Below, in pieces: positions 60,634 to 64,000 of a stretch of DNA of 64,000 nt. The DNA comes from Bacteroidota bacterium (GTDB taxonomy: Bacteria > Bacteroidota > Bacteroidia > Bacteroidales > FEN-979): the NCBI GenBank assembly GCA_026391835.1, contig JAPLDF010000030.1, positions 1 through 64,000 of the forward strand. The letters run 5' to 3'. A program made the translations under genes and the position numbers. Position 1 is the first letter of the stretch, and the number at the start of each line of letters is the position of its first letter. The notes beneath the pieces are model-generated. The model was not told where the DNA came from, did not search any database, and saw only the letters and a list, made by a program, of their open reading frames with translations.

Positions 60634-61509
60634 ATGAAAGTAAAAATCACCACGGAAACATCCCTTCTGGAGTACATGCTGGGGGAACTCCAGTCGGCAT
60701 CAAAAACAACAGCAAAGAACAAGATCGTTCACGGCAATGTGCGGGTAAACGGGAAGATGGTCACCAACCCCGCCACGGTGCTGAAGGTTGGAGATGCCGT
60801 TGAATATGTGAAACAGGCAGTTAAGATCAACAAGGTCAAGCCGCCCTACCAGGTGCTGTTTGAAGATGACGCCATCCTGGTTGCGGTAAAACCTGCCGGT
60901 TTGCTCACCATCGGCGACCGGGGGCTTGGGGGCACGTCATTTTACCAGCAGATGGCGGCCTACGTCAAGGAAAACACAAAAGGGAGGGAGCGGTTGTTTG
61001 TTGTTCACAGGCTCGACCGCGAAGTTTCCGGGATCCTGCTTTTCGCCAAAAGCGAGAAGATCCAGGAGGAGATCAAGAACCATTGGATGGACACCAAAAA
61101 GTTATACTATGCCTTGGTCGAAGGGCAGCCCAAAGAGGACAAAGGTACCATCCGCAGCTGGCTGGTTGAAGGACGGGACCAGAAAGTCTATTCGGTCAAA
61201 ATGGAAGAAGGCGCCAAACTCGGGATCACACACTACCGGGTAATGGACCGCACACCTGATTATGCGCTGCTGGAAGTCGAACTGGAAACCGGCCGCAAGA
61301 ACCAGATCCGGGTTCACCTGTCGGAGATGAATTGCCCGGTTGTCGGCGACCGGCGATACGGCGCCGACGCGCAATACGAGCGACGGATCCGGCTGCATGC
61401 CTTCTATCTTTCAATCCGTCACCCGGTAACAGGCAACCTCATCGACTTTAAAAGCAAAATGCCCAAAGGGTTCATCGAATTGAAACCCGGCGACGAAAAA
61501 TACAAATAG
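60634..61509 (+). CDS. RluA-family pseudouridine synthase with S4 domain
   Basis: Converts uridines in rRNA or tRNA to pseudouridine. The 291-residue protein has an N-terminal S4 RNA-binding domain (about 5-70; KNKIVHGNVRVNGK) and the RluA catalytic fold with HRLDREVSGILLFAK (about 129-143), where the Asp of RLD is the nucleophile. LETGRKNQIRVHLSEMN and VVGDRRYGA follow near 218-245. Which of RluC, RluD or TruC sites it modifies cannot be told from sequence reading. It converges on the SpoU methyltransferase gene; a perfect 19-bp inverted repeat lies between. Confidence 0.92.
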   Translation: MKVKITTETSLLEYMLGELQSASKTTAKNKIVHGNVRVNGKMVTNPATVLKVGDAVEYVKQAVKINKVKPPYQVLFEDDAILVAVKPAGLLTIGDRGLGGTSFYQQMAAYVKENTKGRERLFVVHRLDREVSGILLFAKSEKIQEEIKNHWMDTKKLYYALVEGQPKEDKGTIRSWLVEGRDQKVYSVKMEEGAKLGITHYRVMDRTPDYALLEVELETGRKNQIRVHLSEMNCPVVGDRRYGADAQYERRIRLHAFYLSIRHPVTGNLIDFKSKMPKGFIELKPGDEKYK

Positions 61510-61513
61510 CCCC

Positions 61514-61560
61514 ACTCCTCCTTTGGAAGGAGGAGCTACTTCTCCTTCCAAAGGAGGAGT
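61514..61560. terminator. perfect 19-bp inverted repeat between convergent genes
   Basis: The arm 61514-61532 and the arm 61542-61560 are exact reverse complements (ACTCCTCCTTTGGAAGGAG type), with a nine-base loop. The right arm overlaps the last codon of the SpoU gene, and a short A-run follows. Suited to end both convergent transcripts. Confidence 0.75.
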
Positions 61561-62360
61561 TACAAAAAACCCCTTTGCCGCATCGCCTCAAAAACAACGA
61601 TGGCCGCTGATGCCGATACATTCATGGAGTCGATTTTCCCCCTCATGGGGATTTTTATGAGATCGTCGGCCTCTTCAAGCCAGGTGCTGCTCAACCCGTT
61701 CGCTTCCGATCCCATGACAATGGCAGCCGGCTGGCAGAAATCCGTTTCATGGTAGAAGTGGCTGGCTGTAAGCGCTGTTCCGAGGATTTTAATGCCGGCA
61801 CCACGCATCCAGGCGATGGCATCCCCTGAGGCAGCGGTAACTATGGGCATGCTAAAGATGCAGCCAATGCTTGAGCGGATTGCGTTGGGATTGTATATGT
61901 CTGTTTGCGGGTCGCAGATAATCACGGCATCAAGGTTGGCAGCGTCGGCGGTCCGGAGAAGGGCCCCCAGGTTTCCCGGTTTTTCCACGGTCTCAAGAAC
62001 CAGCAGGAGTGGCTGTTTGCCGAGCAGCAAATCACTAAAAACCTGCCGCCTTGGTTCGGCCAGGGCGATTAAACCGCCACTGTCCCTGCGGTAGGCCATG
62101 CGGTTAAAAACATCCGGCGATACTTCGATCATTTCTGTGTGCTTTTCCTCTGCGGCCAATGACTTCAGGTCGGCAGCCGAAACCAGGCCCGGGCAATATA
62201 AAAGATCCGTAATGTTGAACCCGCTCATGATGGCAAGCCTTATTTCACGAAGGCCTTCGATCACGATCCGGTTTTGTTCCTTTCGGGCCCGGGGTTTATC
62301 GCTGAGGAGCAGCACATTTTTTATCAGCGGGTTCTGCAAACTTGAGATGACTTTGACCAT
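61560..62360 (-). CDS. SpoU/TrmH-family RNA 2'-O-methyltransferase
   Basis: SAM-dependent enzyme that methylates a ribose in rRNA or tRNA, 266 residues. An L30e-like RNA-binding N-terminus (about 1-95) is followed by the knotted SPOUT domain: motif 1 PGNLGALLRTADA (about 126-138), motif 2 IVMGSEANGLS (about 213-223) and motif 3 IPMRGKIDSMNVSASAAIVV (about 234-253). The arrangement matches RlmB-like proteins of Bacteroidota; the target nucleotide is unknown. The stop codon lies at the edge of the terminator-like inverted repeat. Confidence 0.92.
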   Translation of the reverse strand: MVKVISSLQNPLIKNVLLLSDKPRARKEQNRIVIEGLREIRLAIMSGFNITDLLYCPGLVSAADLKSLAAEEKHTEMIEVSPDVFNRMAYRRDSGGLIALAEPRRQVFSDLLLGKQPLLLVLETVEKPGNLGALLRTADAANLDAVIICDPQTDIYNPNAIRSSIGCIFSMPIVTAASGDAIAWMRGAGIKILGTALTASHFYHETDFCQPAAIVMGSEANGLSSTWLEEADDLIKIPMRGKIDSMNVSASAAIVVFEAMRQRGFL

Positions 62361-62375
62361 ATGGGATTGAAAGTG

Positions 62376-62561
62376 TCAGTTTTTCACGATTTTCACCACC
62401 CGGGTCTCTTTTGAACTCCGGATTTCTGCCAGGCAGATGCCTTTTGCCCAGCCATTCATGTCGAGCTTCAGCCGGTACTGGTTTTCCCGGGGGATGACCA
62501 CAAAGTTACGCATCTTCAGTCCCGAAATAGCAGTGGCCCCCAAAACACCGAAAATCCCCAA
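62376..62561 (-). pseudogene. orphan T9SS sorting-domain fragment
   Basis: A 61-residue frame whose last 36 residues read like the second half of a type A sorting domain (YRLKLDMNGWAKGICLAEI, then RVVKIVKN). There is no signal peptide and no domain ahead of it; upstream sequence is AT-rich and non-coding. I take it as the leftover 3' end of a deleted T9SS cargo gene. It is 15 bases before the start region of the SpoU gene in the same direction. Confidence 0.55.
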
Positions 62562-62690
62562 AACAGTGTTATTAATAAAACAGGTCCCGTCGTTTTTGCA
62601 TTAATAAATCGACGAAAAACAACAATTTTTATATGTTTATTGAACAGGTTCACAACGAAATAGAAAATATTTTATTTTTTTTTTCGGTTC

Positions 62691-62724
62691 TTTGTCGAAG
62701 ATTAAAAAATAGTATCTACATTTG
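62691..62724 (+). promoter_or_regulatory. promoter of Rrf2 regulator gene with possible operator
   Basis: TTTG (62691-62694), a 22-base spacer and TACATTTG (62717-62724) make a complete Bacteroidota promoter, 25 bases ahead of the ATG at 62749. TAGTATCTA at 62710-62718 overlaps the -7 element and resembles, in reverse complement, the TAGATACCTA block before the ferredoxin gene. Confidence 0.6.
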
Positions 62725-62748
62725 CGTATTCAAATACCAGAATTAACC

Positions 62749-63147
62749 ATGTCTAAGATTTTTGCCCTCTCCGAAGCCTCTTCGATCGCAATTCACAGCA
62801 TGGTTTTGATTGCCCGCTCCGGAAACGGCATTAATGCGGTAAAGATCGCCGAAATTACCGGATTTTCAAAAAACCACATTGCGAAAGTTTTACAGCGTCT
62901 GGTAAAAAACGACATGCTTAAATCCGTGCGTGGCCCTTCAGGCGGTTTCTCCATGAAAATGGAGCCTAAAAATGTCAGCCTGCTTGATATCTACCAGTCC
63001 ATCGAAGGACAACTTGATGTCGGCGAATGCCCCTTATCTTATGATCTCTGCGGTTTTGACCGCTGTCTGATGGGAACAGTCGTGAATAAACTGACAACAG
63101 AATTCAAAAAATTCCTGCACGAACAAACATTGCAATCATATCTTTGA
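62749..63147 (+). CDS. Rrf2-family transcription regulator with Fe-S cysteines
   Basis: A 132-residue winged-helix regulator. The start is the ATG giving MSKIFALSEASSIAIHSM; an upstream in-frame TTG lies inside the promoter and is rejected. The helix-turn-helix contains VKIAEITGFSKNHIAKVLQRL, then SVRGPSGGFSM, as in IscR and NsrR. Three cysteines (Cys87, Cys94, Cys99 with spacing C-x6-C-x4-C) are suited to hold a 2Fe-2S or 4Fe-4S cluster, so it probably senses nitric oxide, oxygen or Fe-S status. The ferredoxin-type gene follows after 52 bases and is the most likely target. Confidence 0.9.
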   Translation: MSKIFALSEASSIAIHSMVLIARSGNGINAVKIAEITGFSKNHIAKVLQRLVKNDMLKSVRGPSGGFSMKMEPKNVSLLDIYQSIEGQLDVGECPLSYDLCGFDRCLMGTVVNKLTTEFKKFLHEQTLQSYL

Positions 63148-63169
63148 TTTTTTTTGTCTTTAAACAGGC

Positions 63170-63185
63170 AATTAGATACCTAATT
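63170..63185. promoter_or_regulatory. putative Rrf2 operator
   Basis: AATTAG (63170-63175) and CTAATT (63180-63185) are exact reverse complements around ATAC. The TAGATAC block also occurs on the opposite strand in the promoter of the Rrf2 gene (62710-62718). It lies 15 bases before the ferredoxin start codon. Confidence 0.35.
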
Positions 63186-63199
63186 ACACCTATAATTAT

Positions 63200-64000
63200 A
63201 TGAAACGGAAAATTATTCAGATCGACGAAGAAAAATGCAACGGATGCGGCATTTGTATTCCCAACTGTCACGAAGGAGCCATGCAGCTTATCGACGGGAA
63301 GGCAAGGCTTATCAGCGATTTGTTCTGCGATGGTCTTGGTGCATGCATTGGCCATTGCCCCGAAGGTGCCATTGAGATCATTGAGCGTGAAGCCGAACCC
63401 TATGATGAGCGGAAGGTGATGGAGGTCATGGTTCCCAAGGGAAGGAATACCATCCTTGCTCACCTGGACCATCTGCGTGATCACAACGAAACGGAATTTT
63501 TACAACAGGCAATAGACTATTTAAAAGAAAACAACATTATGATGAATCCAAACTTACAGGCGGGGCATGCCCCGTCCCAGCCCGAATCCCATGGTGAATG
63601 TGGATGCCCCGGCTCGATGGCAAAAGATTTTCGTGAAAACACGGTGGTAGTTTCGGGGCAATCCGATTCGGGGCATGCCCCGAATCTACATGCCGCCAAA
63701 TCCGAATTGCAGCAATGGCCCGTGCAATTGCACCTGCTTAACCCGCAGGCCTCCTATTTCAAAAATGCAGATGTGGTGCTTGCCGCCGACTGTGCAGCCT
63801 TTGCAATGGGTAATTTCCATGAACGCTTCCTCAAAGGAAAATCCCTTGCCATTGCCTGTCCGAAACTTGACAGCAACAAGGAATCCTACGTCCAGAAACT
63901 CACCTCCATGATCGCCGACACCAGGATCAACTCCCTCACAGTGGTGATGATGGAGGTACCCTGTTGCGGGGGGCTCCTTCTCATGGCGCAAACGGCCCGG
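63200..64000 (+). CDS. 4Fe-4S dicluster protein, 3' end outside window
   Basis: Cytoplasmic iron-sulfur protein; 267 codons are in the window without a stop. The N-terminus has a two-cluster ferredoxin domain: Cys13, Cys16, Cys19, Cys23 (CNGCGICIPNC) and a second set around CDGLGACIGHCPEG (about 43-56). A variable linker (about 115-165) contains two copies of GHAP coded by GGCATGCC-core palindromes. A conserved C-terminal domain (about 170 onward) ends in view with EVPCCGGL, a Cys-Cys pair likely to bind metal. Proteins of this kind with an Rrf2 regulator often stand next to the hybrid cluster protein gene hcp in anaerobes; that gene would lie beyond the edge and is only a guess. Confidence 0.8.
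   Translation, partial: MKRKIIQIDEEKCNGCGICIPNCHEGAMQLIDGKARLISDLFCDGLGACIGHCPEGAIEIIEREAEPYDERKVMEVMVPKGRNTILAHLDHLRDHNETEFLQQAIDYLKENNIMMNPNLQAGHAPSQPESHGECGCPGSMAKDFRENTVVVSGQSDSGHAPNLHAAKSELQQWPVQLHLLNPQASYFKNADVVLAADCAAFAMGNFHERFLKGKSLAIACPKLDSNKESYVQKLTSMIADTRINSLTVVMMEVPCCGGLLLMAQTAR
63561..63574. repeat. GGCATGCC palindrome inside ferredoxin gene (1)
   Basis: CGGGGCATGCCCCG is a perfect 14-bp palindrome in the linker-coding part of the gene and is translated as part of AGHAPSQ. A second, larger copy lies 90 bases downstream. Confidence 0.75.
63665..63686. repeat. GGCATGCC palindrome inside ferredoxin gene (2)
   Basis: A perfect 22-bp palindrome with the same 14-bp centre as the copy at 63561 and GATT/AATC extensions, followed by TAC. 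Translated in frame (SDSGHAPNLH). Confidence 0.8.

Overview
The window looks like a chromosome segment from an environmental, probably facultative or anaerobic member of the Bacteroidota. Pointers are type IX secretion (T9SS) C-terminal sorting domains, a GldH-like lipoprotein, Bacteroidota-type promoter boxes (TAnnTTTG), LytS/LytTR and Reg_prop-type two-component systems, FISUMP-domain surface proteins, an S46 dipeptidyl-peptidase, and the gene order large DUF4175-like protein - ATPase-like protein - ybeY - mnmG. No rRNA or tRNA gene and no CRISPR array was seen. All assignments come from reading the sequence; no database search was run.

Layout. 1-850: a gene start apparently cut by the end of an IS21-like element, then non-coding DNA. 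0.85-10.7 kb: gltX (minus), then a plus-strand housekeeping run (DUF4175-like, degenerate GHKL protein, ybeY, mnmG, a lipoprotein, a methyltransferase). A perfect parS sequence lies just before mnmG and a near-perfect one just after the lipoprotein gene. 10.8-15.5 kb: a giant NtrY-like kinase overlapping a gldH-like gene, then a riboflavin kinase that lacks the usual FAD synthetase half. 15.5-24.9 kb: a minus-strand electron-transfer island (Ig-like membrane protein, NrfD-type protein, Tat-exported Fe-S protein, cytochrome b, heptaheme cytochrome, monoheme cytochrome, beta-barrel, cytochrome lipoprotein, collagen-like multiheme lipoprotein) with an Fnr-type regulator at its head and FNR-like palindromes upstream of the regulator and the first cytochrome. 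25-34 kb: asd, a lamin-tail surface protein, a four-helix-bundle gene between inverted repeats, comF, a fused peptide-ABC ATPase and rnr.

34-47 kb: a one-piece Reg_prop sensor kinase and its LuxR-type regulator, followed by a tandem set of FISUMP-related surface proteins (one broken by two in-frame UGA codons), a T9SS cargo and a TlpA-like protein. 47-58 kb: two LytS/LytTR pairs, T9SS cargo, a carboxypeptidase-regulatory-domain protein, an S46 peptidase, a LysE exporter and a GH3-family protein. 58-64 kb: an endonuclease/phosphatase-family protein, RNase D, an RluA-type pseudouridine synthase, a SpoU methyltransferase, an orphan T9SS sorting-domain fragment, and an Rrf2 regulator followed by a ferredoxin-type protein cut by the window edge.

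How the parts fit. The most interesting unit is the 15.5-24.9 kb island. Its inner-membrane set (NrfD + Fe-S + cytochrome b + multiheme c) resembles menaquinol:cytochrome c oxidoreductases. It is paired with a beta-barrel and outer-membrane-type cytochrome lipoproteins, and no molybdopterin catalytic subunit is present. I read it as a candidate trans-envelope electron conduit under redox control, but the acceptor is unknown. A second theme is small repeats: several short palindromes and tandem arrays sit inside or right beside genes.
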